A stretch of DNA of 64,000 bases from Comamonas odontotermitis (GCF_020080045.1 NZ_CP083451.1:3087001-3151000), one strand, 5' to 3'. Shown: positions 52,253-61,964, counted from the first letter of the stretch. Made by a program: numbers and translations. The notes: generated by a model not told the origin, from the letters alone.

Positions 52253-53818
52253 TCAGTGCGCAGCCGCTGCAGCATCTGCGCCACCGCCGCCGTGGCCTTT
52301 GGGGCCCTTGGCCAGCCATACAAGCGGTATCAGCAGCAGGAACAGCACCGACGACGCCCAGAAGATATCGTTGGCCGCCAGCATGAAAGCCTGCTGGTTG
52401 ACCATGCGGTCCACCTGCGCCAGCGCTTGCTGCAGGCTCAGCCCTGTAGCCTGCAGACCCTGCACCACCTGCGCCGTCGGGCCATCGCCCAGCGTGATGT
52501 GCTCCACCAGCTGCGCATGGTGCAGGCTGGCGCGGCGCTCCCACAGCGTGGTTGAAATCGAGGTGCCGACCGCACCGCAAGTGATACGCACGAAGTTCGA
52601 CAGTCCCGACGCGCTGGGCATCTTCTCGGGCGGAATTTCGCTGAGCGTGATCGTCATCAAGGGAATGAAGAAGCCCGCCATGGCAATACCCTGCACGATG
52701 GTAGGAATCATGATGGTGGTCAAGTCGACCTGGGTATTGAAGCGCGCACGCATCCACATCACGATGCCGAACACCAGGAACGACGCGGTCGCATAGCGGC
52801 GCGGATCGACCTTGTGGATCGTCTTGCCCACCACGGGCGACAGCACCATCGCCAACAAGCCCACCGGCGCCATCACCATGCCCGCGTCAGTTGCGGTATA
52901 GCCCATGAACTGCTGCAGCCACAGCGGCAGCAGCACCACATTGCCAAAGAACAGGCCGTAGCCGACCGAGATGGCCAGCGTGCCCGCCCAGAAGTTGCGG
53001 TTCTTGAACAGGCGCAGATCAACCACCGGATGCTTGTCGCCCAGCTCCCAGATCAGGAAATAGGCAAACCCCACCACGGCAGTCACCGCGCAGGCCACCA
53101 CCATCGGCGACTGAAACCAGTCGTGCTCCTTGCCGATGTCGAGCATGATCTGCATGGCCGAGATCCACACCACCAGAAGCCCCAGGCCAATGGCGTCGAT
53201 GGGCAGCGCCTTGCGCGGCGTATCTCGGTGGCGGAAGATGAGCCAGGTGGCGAATACCGCCAGAATGCCGACGGGCACGTTGATGTAGAAGATCCATGGC
53301 CAGCTCATGTTGTCGGTGATCCAGCCGCCCAGCAGCGGCCCCATCACCGGCGCGATGAGGGTGGTCATCGACCAGAAGGCCATGGCCGTGCCCGCCATGG
53401 CACGCGGGTAGCTGGCCAGCAGGAGCGACTGCGACAGCGGAATCATGGGCCCTGCCACAAAGCCCTGCAGCACGCGAAAGGCGATCAGCGAACTCATGTT
53501 GGGCGCCAGGCCGCACAGCCACGACGAGATCACGAACAGCACCACGCTGAGCATGAACAGCCGCACCTGGCCAAAGCGCATCGACAGCCAGCCAGTGAGC
53601 GGCACCGAGATCGCATTGGCCACGGCAAAGCTGGTGATCACCCAGGTGCCCTGGTTGGCGCTGACGCCCAGGTCGCCCGCAATTGCAGGCAGCGACACAT
53701 TCGCAATCGAGGTGTCGAGCACATTCATGAACACTGCAGCCGACAGTGCCAGGGTGCCAATGAGCCGCGCCGAGCCTTCGAGCGGCGGGTGCGGCAATGT
53801 GGGATTGGAAGTTGCCAT
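52253..53818 (-). CDS. emrB: DHA2-family MFS multidrug efflux permease (EmrB type)
   Basis: 521 residues, 14 predicted membrane segments. Motifs: MNVLDTSIANVSLPAIAGDLG, NQGTWVITSFAVANAISVPLTGWL, GFVAGPMIPLSQSLLLASYP, GPLLGGWITDNMSWPWIFYINVPVGI. It exports drugs by proton antiport across the inner membrane together with EmrA. Fourth gene of the operon; 52 bases separate it from emrA. The His-rich, Gly-rich tail is unremarkable. Confidence 0.92.
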   Translation of the reverse strand: MATSNPTLPHPPLEGSARLIGTLALSAAVFMNVLDTSIANVSLPAIAGDLGVSANQGTWVITSFAVANAISVPLTGWLSMRFGQVRLFMLSVVLFVISSWLCGLAPNMSSLIAFRVLQGFVAGPMIPLSQSLLLASYPRAMAGTAMAFWSMTTLIAPVMGPLLGGWITDNMSWPWIFYINVPVGILAVFATWLIFRHRDTPRKALPIDAIGLGLLVVWISAMQIMLDIGKEHDWFQSPMVVACAVTAVVGFAYFLIWELGDKHPVVDLRLFKNRNFWAGTLAISVGYGLFFGNVVLLPLWLQQFMGYTATDAGMVMAPVGLLAMVLSPVVGKTIHKVDPRRYATASFLVFGIVMWMRARFNTQVDLTTIMIPTIVQGIAMAGFFIPLMTITLSEIPPEKMPSASGLSNFVRITCGAVGTSISTTLWERRASLHHAQLVEHITLGDGPTAQVVQGLQATGLSLQQALAQVDRMVNQQAFMLAANDIFWASSVLFLLLIPLVWLAKGPKGHGGGGADAAAAAH

Positions 53819-53870
53819 AACGCATCCTCGGGCTGCCCTGCGGGCCGCCCCTAGTCAATCAATGGCGCGC

Positions 53871-55112
53871 TTACAGGTGCTTGCCGGCGTTGTTGGTGAT
53901 GACTTCTGCAATCACCGCGTCAGCGCCCTTGTCCTGCACGTCATACACATTGGTCTGCACCAGCGGCTCCTTGCGCGGCACTTCGGCCAGCAGCTTGCCA
54001 TCCTGGTTCTGGATATCGACGTCCACCAGCATCGACAAACCTACGCGCAGCGGATGCGCTTCCAGCTGCTTGGGATCGAGCGCAATGCGCACCGGCACGC
54101 GCTGCACCACCTTGATCCAGTTGCCTGTGGCGTTCTGCGCAGGCAGCAGCGAGAAGGCCGAGCCGGTGCCCACGCCCAGGCCTTCCACCGTGCCGGTGTA
54201 TTCGATCTTCTTGCCATACAGGTCGGCCGTCATCTTGACGGGCTGGCCCAGGCGCAGGTTGCGCAGCTGGTTTTCCTTGAAGTTGGCTTCCACCCACAGC
54301 TGGTTCATCGGCACCACGGTCATCAGCGGCGTGCCGGGCGCCACGCGCTGGCCCACCTGTACCGAGCGCTTGCCGACCACGCCCGAGACGGGCGAGACCA
54401 GCTCCACCCGCTGCATGGCCAGGTAGGCCTCGCGCACCTTGGCAGCCGCTGCCTGCACATTGGGGTGCTCGTTCACGCTGATGCCTTCAGTCAGCGACTG
54501 GTTGCTGGCCAACTGCTCGCGCGCAGTGCTCACGGCAGCCTGCGCTGCGGTAACGGCGGCCTGCGCCGCATCCACCTGGCTTTGCGCATGGCTCAGCTCT
54601 TCCTTGGACACGGCGCCGTTGCCGGTCAGCGCCTGGCGGCGCTTGAGGTCGTTCTGGGCGCGGGCCAGATCGTTCCTGGCCTTGGAGACTTCGGCCTGGC
54701 GCTGCGCGATCTGGGCGGTGTACGAGCCGTTGTTCACATACAGCGTGCGCACCTGGCGCACGGCCTGGGCGAGGTTGGCCTTGGCCTGCTCAAACGCCAC
54801 CTTGGCGTCTGCCGGGTCCAGGCGCACCATGATCTGGCCTTCCTTCACATAGTCGGTATCGTCGGCCATGATGGACTGCACCGTGCCTGCCGTCTGCGGC
54901 GCGATCTGCACGATATTGCCCTGTACGTAGGCGTTGTCGGTTTCCTCGAAATGGCTGTTCACCATCCAGTCGTAGATGCCGTAGGCGGCGCCCAGCACGA
55001 CGACGAGGCCGGTCAGGCGGAACAGCCATTTCTTGCGAGGGCTGGAAGATGCGGTGACCGGTTCGGCCTGTGGTGCGGCGGTCTGGGAAGCGGGAGCGTT
55101 GGTGTTTGACAT
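53871..55112 (-). CDS. emrA: membrane fusion protein EmrA type
   Basis: 413 residues. Cytoplasmic Pro/Ala N-terminus, one TM helix (WLFRLTGLVVVLGAAYGIYDWMV), HFEETDNAYVQGNIVQIAPQTAGTVQSIMADDTDYVKEGQIMVRLDPAD, a long alpha hairpin (~95-215), then VELVSPVSGVVGKRSVQVGQRVAPGTPLMTVVP and VEANFKENQLRNLRLGQPV. EmrA-type by the DNAYV and FKENQL motifs. Links EmrB to the outer membrane factor encoded 92 bases upstream. Confidence 0.93.
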   Translation of the reverse strand: MSNTNAPASQTAAPQAEPVTASSSPRKKWLFRLTGLVVVLGAAYGIYDWMVNSHFEETDNAYVQGNIVQIAPQTAGTVQSIMADDTDYVKEGQIMVRLDPADAKVAFEQAKANLAQAVRQVRTLYVNNGSYTAQIAQRQAEVSKARNDLARAQNDLKRRQALTGNGAVSKEELSHAQSQVDAAQAAVTAAQAAVSTAREQLASNQSLTEGISVNEHPNVQAAAAKVREAYLAMQRVELVSPVSGVVGKRSVQVGQRVAPGTPLMTVVPMNQLWVEANFKENQLRNLRLGQPVKMTADLYGKKIEYTGTVEGLGVGTGSAFSLLPAQNATGNWIKVVQRVPVRIALDPKQLEAHPLRVGLSMLVDVDIQNQDGKLLAEVPRKEPLVQTNVYDVQDKGADAVIAEVITNNAGKHL

Positions 55113-55204
55113 GGTGTTGCGTTGCGGTTTTGGACCGGGGGCTCACCCCGGTATTGCTTATGGGTGCGGTACGCGGTATCGATATCGCTGTTATCCGGAC
55201 GGGA

Positions 55205-56710
55205 TCAGCTGGCTTTCTTCTGGCTGGCTGCGGTGTCGATGGCGGCTGCTGACGGCTCCGGATCGCTGTAGCCACCGCCCAGCGCCTGGGCCAGCGCAGC
55301 GTTGGTCTGCAGGATGCGTGCCTCGATATCGACCGACTGGCGGCGCTGGGCCAGCACATTCGTTTCGGCCGACAGCACGTTCAGATAGGTACCCAGCCCT
55401 GCGGCGTAGCGCTGGTTGGCGATGTCGAGCGCGCTTTGCGCCGCGTCGGCTGCCTTGCGCTGCTCGGGCAACTGGGCATAGGCCGACTTCGCGGAGGCAA
55501 TCTGGTCGGCCACATCGTGCACGGCATTGATGACGGCCTGGTTATAGCCCTCCACCGCCACGTCGTAATCGGCCGACTTGCCGCGCAGGTTGGCACGCAG
55601 CAGGCCTGAGTCAAAGATCGGCAGGCTCAGCGCCGGGCCCACGCCCCATTCACGTGCATTGGTCTTGGCAAAATTGTTGAAGCCGATGCTCGACAGGCCG
55701 ATGAAGGCCGTCAGGTTGATGTCCGGATAGAACTCCGCCTTGGCCTCGGCAATGCTCCTGTCTGCGGCTTCCACGCGCCAGCGCGCAGCCACAACGTCGG
55801 CGCGGCGGCCCAGCAGGCTGGCAGACAGCTGCTGCGGAAACTGCGGCAGTTTCAGGCTGGCAATCGGGGCCGCCTGCAGGTTCTGTCCGTTTCCGGGCTG
55901 GCCCACCAGCGCCGCCAGTGCGTTCTGCGCCAGGTGCTTTTGCTCGCGCACCTGTTCCAGCTGCACGCGCGCCTCGGGCACGCCGCTTTCACTCTGGCGC
56001 ACTTCCAGGGTGGTATCGAGGCCTGCGCTGTAGCGGTCGCGTACCAGCTTGAGGGTATGTTCACGCTGGGCAATGGCCCGTTCGGCCACCGTTTCCTGCG
56101 CCTGCCAGCGCGACAGTTGCACATAGGCCTGCACCACGTTGCTGGCCAGAAGCACGCGGGCGGCATCCCGATCGGCCTGCGCTGCGCGGGCAGAGCCCAC
56201 CGCAGCGTCCAGCGCCGCGCGGTGCTTGCCAAACAGGTCGAGCGACCAGCTTCCGTTGATCCGCGCCTCTGCAGTGCTGTAGTTGTGGCCGGCAATTGGC
56301 GGCGGAATCAGGCCGTTGGCCGGTGCATGGTTGCGGTTGGCCGTGGCCTGGCCGTTCACCTGCGGGCCGTCGGCTGCGTCGCTCACCTGGGCCATGGCCC
56401 AGGCCTTGCGAATGCGGGCCTCGGCAACCTTGAGGCTCGGCCCGTCTGCCAGCGCCGTCTCCACCAACTGGTTCAGGTGCGAATCGCCCAAGGCCGTCCA
56501 CCACTGTGCATCGACCGGCGCCACGGCTGCGGCCTGGTCGGCAGCAGACGGCTCCACCACCAAGCCCAGCGACTGCGGAGAGCGCGCGGAGGCTTCGGTG
56601 TGGATGCCACCCATATCGGCGCATCCAGCTATGAAAGTAGTAGCTGCAAGCGCAATGGCAGAAAGCGCTAGTTGGCGATTTCGTGCATAAAGAGGAAAAC
56701 TGCGATTCAT
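55205..56710 (-). CDS. NodT/OprM-type outer membrane efflux lipoprotein
   Basis: 501 residues. Lipoprotein signal with lipobox FIAGC (Cys ~29), then the RND/EmrAB outer membrane factor pattern: WWTALGDSHLNQLVETALADGPSLKVAEARIRKA, SLDLFGKHRAALDAAVGSARAAQADRDAARVLLASNVVQAYVQL, LPQQLSASLLGRRADVVAARWRVEAADRSIAEAKAEFYPDINLTAFIGL. It provides the outer membrane duct. ATG 56710 overlaps the marR stop (ATGA); GGAGAGGG precedes it. A dispersed repeat copy encodes the signal peptide core. Confidence 0.92.
   Translation of the reverse strand: MNRSFPLYARNRQLALSAIALAATTFIAGCADMGGIHTEASARSPQSLGLVVEPSAADQAAAVAPVDAQWWTALGDSHLNQLVETALADGPSLKVAEARIRKAWAMAQVSDAADGPQVNGQATANRNHAPANGLIPPPIAGHNYSTAEARINGSWSLDLFGKHRAALDAAVGSARAAQADRDAARVLLASNVVQAYVQLSRWQAQETVAERAIAQREHTLKLVRDRYSAGLDTTLEVRQSESGVPEARVQLEQVREQKHLAQNALAALVGQPGNGQNLQAAPIASLKLPQFPQQLSASLLGRRADVVAARWRVEAADRSIAEAKAEFYPDINLTAFIGLSSIGFNNFAKTNAREWGVGPALSLPIFDSGLLRANLRGKSADYDVAVEGYNQAVINAVHDVADQIASAKSAYAQLPEQRKAADAAQSALDIANQRYAAGLGTYLNVLSAETNVLAQRRQSVDIEARILQTNAALAQALGGGYSDPEPSAAAIDTAASQKKAS
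56626..56670 (+). repeat. ~45-bp dispersed repeat, copy E, in frame within the OMF signal peptide
   Basis: CAGCTATGAAAGTAGTAGCT, then GCAAGCGCAATGGCAGAAAG and CGCTA. Shares .GCTAT...TAGCT and GCGC...AGCGCTA with copy A. It runs antisense to the gene and encodes LALSAIALAATTFIAG. Confidence 0.6.
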
Positions 56711-57318
56711 AAGGCCCTCTCCTTGCCGGGCGTGCTGGGGGTATCGGTGGTGGTGTCTGCTGCGGCGTGGCATGGGCCGTTGGCGTCGGGCAGGCACATC
56801 TCGCTGTTCAAGGTCTGGGGCATGGCTTCATAGATGCGGCGCAGATAGCTCTGGAACTGGGCCAGCTCATCAGGTGCCAGCGGGCTGAGCGCCGCGTGAT
56901 TGACGCTCTTGACGATGTCAGGCACCTGCACCGCAGCACGCATGCCTTCTTCGGTGAGCCGCAGGCGCACCACGCGGCGGTCGTCGGTGCTGCGTTCGCG
57001 TTCGATGATGCCTTTTTCCACCAGGCGGTCCACCAGGCGCGTCATGGCTCCCGGTGTCTGCATGGTGCTGCGCGCCAGATCAGCTGCAGTCTGCGCCTCG
57101 CCGCTCGCCAGACGCAGAACGGGAATCCACTGCGCCTGGGTCAAACCCAGCGGCTCCATGCGGCGATCCACTTCGGCGCGCACCACCGTAGAGATGATGC
57201 GCATCAACCAGCAGGGGAAATTGGCGGCCTTGATCGGCTCGATCGACGGACAGCCCGCCTCCAGCGAATCGCCATCGCTGTCATCCGGGCCGTGGTCTTG
57301 CACGCGAGGATCGGACAT
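56707..57318 (-). CDS. MarR-family repressor of the efflux operon
   Basis: 203 residues. Winged HTH core at ~60-140: LTQAQWIPVLRLASGEAQTAADLARSTMQTPGAMTRLVDRLVEKGIIERERSTDDRRVVRLRLTEEG. About 30 extra residues at each end (acidic N-terminus, Thr/Pro-rich C-terminus). First gene of marR-omf-emrA-emrB and coupled to the next by ATGA, so probably an autorepressor released by drug-like ligands. AAGAGG seven bases before ATG 57318 decides the start. Confidence 0.9.
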   Translation of the reverse strand: MSDPRVQDHGPDDSDGDSLEAGCPSIEPIKAANFPCWLMRIISTVVRAEVDRRMEPLGLTQAQWIPVLRLASGEAQTAADLARSTMQTPGAMTRLVDRLVEKGIIERERSTDDRRVVRLRLTEEGMRAAVQVPDIVKSVNHAALSPLAPDELAQFQSYLRRIYEAMPQTLNSEMCLPDANGPCHAAADTTTDTPSTPGKERAL

Positions 57319-57354
57319 GCGCAAACCTCTTTCATATGAAATTATTTACAACGC

Positions 57355-57387
57355 AATGATTATGCAATCATTCATTGCCTAGGCAAT
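57355..57387 (-). promoter_or_regulatory. marR operon promoter with two palindromic operators
   Basis: On the minus strand TTGCCT (57386-57381), 16 bases, then CATAAT (57364-57359) form a good sigma70 promoter. ATTGCCTAGGCAAT (57374-57387) is a perfect 14-bp palindrome covering the -35 box, and AATGATT-ATGC-AATCATT (57355-57372) covers the -10 box. Both are sized for a MarR dimer, so autorepression is likely. Confidence 0.75.
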
Positions 57388-57798
57388 ATCATGTCTTGTG
57401 AAAGACCCTGGCCGGATATCAGACTTGTGCAGCGCAGCATCCGCCTTTCTGACGACCTGCGGCACATCGGCGACAGCACCTGCTCTGGGTTCGCGCCAGC
57501 CAGCTCCATGCCCCACCCATCCAAGCCCTGATCACCCGGAATGCACTGTTTCAGGGCATTTCCAGCCATTGAGCAGCGGCAAGCACCGCCCCACCAAACC
57601 CCGCAAAGCGTAGTGATGCCTTCATTTGGCGCCCCGGTTTCCATACGCATTGCGCAGGACACTTTTTACTTTATGCATCAGTGCATGCAGATTCGGCATA
57701 ATGTCCGTTTTAGTGCGATGACGCACCATCGCTGTGCATACCTCCGGCAACCGTACGAAAACGGTGCACTCCGGCCTTAGCCCTTGAAAGATCTGTCC
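57388..57798. other. intergenic region between marR promoter and gdhA
   Basis: About 410 bases with no gene I can support on either strand. The gdhA promoter should lie in 57660-57790, where the sequence becomes AT-richer (ACTTTTTACTTTATGCATC, GGCATAATG), but boxes cannot be assigned with confidence. Confidence 0.5.
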
Positions 57799-59145
57799 AT
57801 GCAACACCAGTCCCTGGAGCAATTTCTCGCCTACGTCGAACAGCGCAACCCCGGCCAGCCCGAGTTCCTGCAGGCCGTCACCGAAGTGATGGAGAGCCTG
57901 TGGCCCTTCATCCAGAAAAACCCACGGTACGCCGAACACAGCCTGCTGGAGCGCCTGGTCGAGCCCGAGCGCGTGGTGAGCTTTCGCGTGAGCTGGGTGG
58001 ACGACCACGGCAAGGTGCAGGTCAACCGCGGCTACCGCATCCAGCACAGCATGGCCATCGGCCCCTACAAGGGTGGCCTGCGCTTTCACCCCTCGGTCAA
58101 CCTGTCGGTGCTCAAGTTCCTGGCGTTTGAACAGACCTTCAAGAACGCGCTGACCACCCTGCCCATGGGCGGCGGCAAGGGCGGCTCCGATTTCGACCCC
58201 AAGGGCAAGAGCGAAGCCGAAGTGATGCGCTTCTGCCAGTCCTTCGTGTCGGAGCTCTTCCGCCACGTGGGCGCCGACACCGACGTGCCTGCAGGCGACA
58301 TCGGTGTGGGTGGCCGCGAAGTGGGCTTCATGGCAGGCATGTACAAGAAGCTGGCCAACCGTGCCGACTGCGTCTTCACCGGCAAGGGCCTGTCGTTTGG
58401 CGGCTCGCTCATCCGCCCCGAAGCCACCGGCTTTGGCACGGTCTACTTTGCGCAGGAAATGCTCAAGACCCAGGGCAAGGGCTTCGAAGGCCTGACCGTC
58501 TCCGTCTCGGGCTCGGGCAATGTGGCGCAGTTCGCCATCGACAAGGCCATGGCACTGGGCGCCAAGGTGGTGTCGGCATCCGACTCCAGCGGCACCATTT
58601 ACGACCCCGCAGGCTTTGACGGCGACAAGCTGATCAAGTTGATGGAAGTCAAGAACAAGCACTATGGCCGCGTGGCCGACTACGCCAAGCAGGTTGCCGG
58701 TGTGCAGTACTTTGAAGGCAAGACGCCCTGGTTCATCAAGGCTGATGTGGCCCTGCCCTGCGCGACGCAGAACGAGCTGCACCTGGCCGACGCGCAGGAG
58801 TTGATCAAGAACGGCGTGCTGTGCGTAGCCGAAGGCGCCAACATGCCTTGCACGATCGAAGCTGCCAAGGCTTTCGAGAAAGCGGGCGTGCTGTACGCTC
58901 CCGGCAAGGCATCCAACGCTGGCGGTGTTGCCACCTCGGGCCTGGAAATGAGCCAGAACGCCCTGCGCCTGGGCTGGCCCGCCTCGGAAGTGGACGCACG
59001 CCTGTTCCAGATCATGGAAGGCATCCACGCGGCGTGCGTGAAGTACGGCAAGCGCGAAGACGGCACCGTCAGCTACATCGACGGCGCCAACATTGCCGGC
59101 TTTGTGAAGGTGGCCGACGCCATGCTGGCGCAAGGCGTGCTGTAA
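57799..59145 (+). CDS. gdhA: NADP-specific glutamate dehydrogenase
   Basis: 448 residues, close to E. coli GdhA (447). It makes glutamate from 2-oxoglutarate and ammonium. Motifs: RVVSFRVSWVDDHGKVQVNRGYRIQ, GPYKGGLRFHPSVNLSVLKFLAFEQTFKNALT, catalytic region LPMGGGKGGSDFDPKGKSEAEVMRFCQSF, PAGDIGVGGREVGFMAG, Rossmann VSGSGNVAQFAIDKAM with Ser at the second-strand end (SASDSSGT) favouring NADP, and ALPCATQNEL. An in-frame TTG at 57784 is less likely than ATG 57799. Confidence 0.95.
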   Translation: MQHQSLEQFLAYVEQRNPGQPEFLQAVTEVMESLWPFIQKNPRYAEHSLLERLVEPERVVSFRVSWVDDHGKVQVNRGYRIQHSMAIGPYKGGLRFHPSVNLSVLKFLAFEQTFKNALTTLPMGGGKGGSDFDPKGKSEAEVMRFCQSFVSELFRHVGADTDVPAGDIGVGGREVGFMAGMYKKLANRADCVFTGKGLSFGGSLIRPEATGFGTVYFAQEMLKTQGKGFEGLTVSVSGSGNVAQFAIDKAMALGAKVVSASDSSGTIYDPAGFDGDKLIKLMEVKNKHYGRVADYAKQVAGVQYFEGKTPWFIKADVALPCATQNELHLADAQELIKNGVLCVAEGANMPCTIEAAKAFEKAGVLYAPGKASNAGGVATSGLEMSQNALRLGWPASEVDARLFQIMEGIHAACVKYGKREDGTVSYIDGANIAGFVKVADAMLAQGVL

Positions 59146-59194
59146 ACCACAGCTCACTGCCCAGGGCGCATCGCCCGAAGGCAGCCACTTGCTC

Positions 59195-59230
59195 AATGCC
59201 CCCGGCGCCCTCCAGCGCCGGGGGCATTTT
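59195..59230 (+). terminator. intrinsic terminator after gdhA
   Basis: A strong perfect GC-rich stem, ATGCCCCCGGCGC with GCGCCGGGGGCAT, then TTTT. Confidence 0.92.
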
Positions 59231-59373
59231 GCTGTTCAACACCGCAGGCCCTAAGGCAGTATCGCTTTGGGCTCCATTTTGGCTCTACACTGGCGGTTCC
59301 GCCTTACTCACGAATTGATAGCTGCCTGCGCTCGCACCCAGTGCGTCGGCAATCTTTTTCTTGCCGATCCACC

Positions 59374-60402
59374 GTGCCAATCGCTGCTGACTCCCCTCTG
59401 TGCCTGGGCCTGGCTGGCCCTACCGCTTCTGGCAAGACCGGTGCCGCCATTGCGCTGGCGCAGCAACTGGCTGGCGTGCGGCCGGTCGAGATCATCAGCG
59501 TCGATTCCGCCCTCATCTACCGGGGCATGGACATTGGCTCGGCCAAGCCCAGCGCCGAGGAACAGGCCGGTATCCCGCACCACCTGCTCGACATCCGCGA
59601 CCCGCTGGATTCCTACAGCGCTGCCGAGTTTGTGCGCGATGCGCTGGCGCTGATTGCGCAGATTCACCAGCGCGGCGCCGTGAGCCTGCTGGTGGGCGGC
59701 ACCATGCTGTACTTCAAGGCGCTGATGGACGGCATCGACGACATGCCTGCAGCCGACGCCGCCGTGCGCGCCGCACTGGATGCCGAAGCCGCCGCGCACG
59801 GCTGGCCGCACATGCATGCACTGCTCGCCCAGGTAGACCCCGCGACCGCGCAGCGCCTGGCCCCCGGCGACAGCCAGCGGGTGCAGCGCGCGCTGGAAGT
59901 GTGGCGCATCACGGGCAAACCGCTCTCCTATTTCCATGCGCAGGAAAAACGCCCTTCGCCACTGCTGCAACTGGCTCCTGGCTTTCAGCTCTTCAGCCTG
60001 GAGCCCGCCGAGCGCGCCTGGCTGCACGAACGCATTGCCCTGCGCTACGACCAGATGCTGGCACAGAACTTTCTGGCCGAAATGCTGCAGTTGCGCGCGC
60101 GCGGCGATCTGCACCTGAATCTGCCATCGATGCGCTGCGTAGGCTACCGCCAGATGTGGGAAATGCTCGACTCCTGCGCTGCGCAGGGCATCAGCGTGGC
60201 CACCCAGGCTGATGTGCCGCCCGCATTGTGGGCGGACATGCGCGAGCGCGGTATCGCCGCCACCCGCCAGCTGGCCAAGCGGCAAATCACCTGGCTGCGC
60301 AGCATGCCGCAGCGCCACACCATTGCCTGCGACACCCCCGATGCGCAGGAGCAATGGCTGGCAGCCGCACGGCAGCAGCTCGCTTCATTCGGCAGGATTT
60401 AG
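59374..60402 (+). CDS. miaA: tRNA dimethylallyltransferase
   Basis: About 342 residues. P-loop [113 protein letters not shown] and the C-terminal [19 protein letters not shown]. It adds the dimethylallyl group to A37 of tRNAs reading UNN codons. Starts are GTG: 59374 or 59341. The stop TAG is completed by the inverted-repeat element beginning at 60401. Confidence 0.95.
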   Translation: MPIAADSPLCLGLAGPTASGKTGAAIALAQQLAGVRPVEIISVDSALIYRGMDIGSAKPSAEEQAGIPHHLLDIRDPLDSYSAAEFVRDALALIAQIHQRGAVSLLVGGTMLYFKALMDGIDDMPAADAAVRAALDAEAAAHGWPHMHALLAQVDPATAQRLAPGDSQRVQRALEVWRITGKPLSYFHAQEKRPSPLLQLAPGFQLFSLEPAERAWLHERIALRYDQMLAQNFLAEMLQLRARGDLHLNLPSMRCVGYRQMWEMLDSCAAQGISVATQADVPPALWADMRERGIAATRQLAKRQITWLRSMPQRHTIACDTPDAQEQWLAAARQQLASFGRI

Positions 60403-60552
60403 AGCCGCTAACACAACCCAGCAAATCGTAGATTTGCGGTTGAGACGAGGCGCCGGGCCGCGTTAGGCGAAGCCGCAGGCAGTACAGACGTACGACAAGG
60501 CTGGGCGCCCCCGACGAAGCAACGACGTATCAAGGGTTGTGTTAGCGGCTCT
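60401..60552 (-). repeat. inverted-repeat element (MITE-like), copy 2
   Basis: 152 bp with perfect 19-bp terminal inverted repeats AGAGCCGCTAACACAACCC. In reverse orientation its interior aligns with copy 1 (44770-44892), with extra segments (around 60455-60480 and 60510-60525) that copy 1 lacks. Starts inside the miaA stop codon. No coding capacity. Confidence 0.85.
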
Positions 60553-60651
60553 TAGAAAAAATGCCTCATGGCGCTTATGCAGCAAGCGCGCGGTATTCAA
60601 AAAATATAGCACTGACTGCTTGCAGCCCCCTGGCCAGAGAACCAGCAGGCA

Positions 60652-61920
60652 TCAGCCGACCGCCTCCACCTCCATATACCGCCGCGTCAGCCACCAGAAC
60701 ATGAGCGCTGCGGCGCTGACTGCAGCGCCCAGCATGCACACACCGCGCCAGCCAGCATGCGCGTAAATGGCAGTGGCGCTGATGGCGCCCAGGCCACTGC
60801 CTACGGCATAGAACAGCATGTACGCGGCCACCAGGCGGCTGTGCGCGCCAGACTGGCGGCGGAAGATCAGGCTCTGGTTGGTGACATGCAAGGCCTGTCC
60901 ACCCAGGTCCAGCAGCACAATGCCCAGCACCAGCGCCCACAGTGCCCAAGCGGAGCCAGGCGCCCAGCCCAGAGCCCCCAACGGCAGCCACGCCAACAGC
61001 AGCACCACCAGCGCGGCTGCGGAACTGCGCTGCGCAAAACCCTGGTCTGCCCAGCGCCCTGCCCGCGCGGCAGCGAGGGCCCCCGCTACTCCGGCCAGCC
61101 CGAACATACCGATGATCGTGTGCGAATAGCCAAAGGGCGCCGCCCGCAGTGGCAGAACCAGGCTGCTCCAGAAGATGCTGAAAGCGGCAAACATCAACAT
61201 CGCGAGCATGCCCCGCACCTGCAAGACCCGGTCGCGGCGCAGCAGACCGCCCATGGATGCGATCAATGGCAGATAGCCGAGCGGATTGGGCTTGAGGGGC
61301 AAGGAAGGCAGGCGCCACCACAGTGGCAGGCCAATGACCACCATCATGGCTGCGGAACTGAAATAGACCCCGCGCCAGCCCGCTGCATCGCCCACCGCCC
61401 CGGCAAAGACGCGCGCCAGCAGCAAGCCGATAAAGACCCCGCCCTGCGCGCTGCCCACCACGCGGCCCTGCTCGTGGGGCTGGGCCGCGCTGGCGGCATA
61501 GGCGATCAGGCCCTGCGTCATGGCGGTGCCGAGCAAGCCGACGGCCAGCATGCCAGCCATCAACATTGCCGAAGTCTGCGCAGCGCCTACCACCAGCAGG
61601 GCCATCACCAGGCCTGCCAGCTGCCAGGCCATCAGTTGACGCCGATCAAGCCGGTCACCCAACGGTACCAGCAACAGCAAAGCCAGCGCACAGCCCAGCT
61701 GCGTCGCGGTGACCACGCCGCCCACAGCGGCGTAGCTGATGTGGAACTCCTCCGCCAGCGCATCCAGCAAGGGCTGCGCGTAATAGACGTTGGCAACGCT
61801 CATGCCGCTGGCCACCGCAAAAAGCAGCACCAGGGCAGCAGGCATGCCCATAGGTTGATCGCATGTCTGCGGCACTTGCCCCGCGGAAAACTGGTGAGGC
61901 TGGCAAGGCTGAACTTTCAT
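60652..61920 (-). CDS. MFS transporter (DHA1-type drug/sugar efflux)
   Basis: 422 residues with 12 predicted membrane segments. Motifs: ASGMSVANVYYAQPLLDALAEEFHISYAAVGGVVTATQLGCALALLLLVPLGDRLDRRQLM (motif A-like GDRLDRR), QGRVVGSAQGGVFIGLLLARVFAGAVGD, RGRWADQGFAQR. Drug or metabolite exporter; substrate unknown. GAGTGGTG upstream of 61920 supports the start over a longer frame to 62061. Divergent from the HxlR regulator, its likely controller. Confidence 0.9.
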   Translation of the reverse strand: MKVQPCQPHQFSAGQVPQTCDQPMGMPAALVLLFAVASGMSVANVYYAQPLLDALAEEFHISYAAVGGVVTATQLGCALALLLLVPLGDRLDRRQLMAWQLAGLVMALLVVGAAQTSAMLMAGMLAVGLLGTAMTQGLIAYAASAAQPHEQGRVVGSAQGGVFIGLLLARVFAGAVGDAAGWRGVYFSSAAMMVVIGLPLWWRLPSLPLKPNPLGYLPLIASMGGLLRRDRVLQVRGMLAMLMFAAFSIFWSSLVLPLRAAPFGYSHTIIGMFGLAGVAGALAAARAGRWADQGFAQRSSAAALVVLLLAWLPLGALGWAPGSAWALWALVLGIVLLDLGGQALHVTNQSLIFRRQSGAHSRLVAAYMLFYAVGSGLGAISATAIYAHAGWRGVCMLGAAVSAAALMFWWLTRRYMEVEAVG

Positions 61921-61964
61921 CTTGCACCACTCTTTCAAAAATCTAGTTTCAAAACAAAACCAGA

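Noticed and set aside
55113..55204. Hairpin ACCGGGG/CCCCGGT between the outer membrane factor gene and emrA
   Set aside because: A 7-bp stem without T run inside a coupled operon; nothing shows it to be functional.
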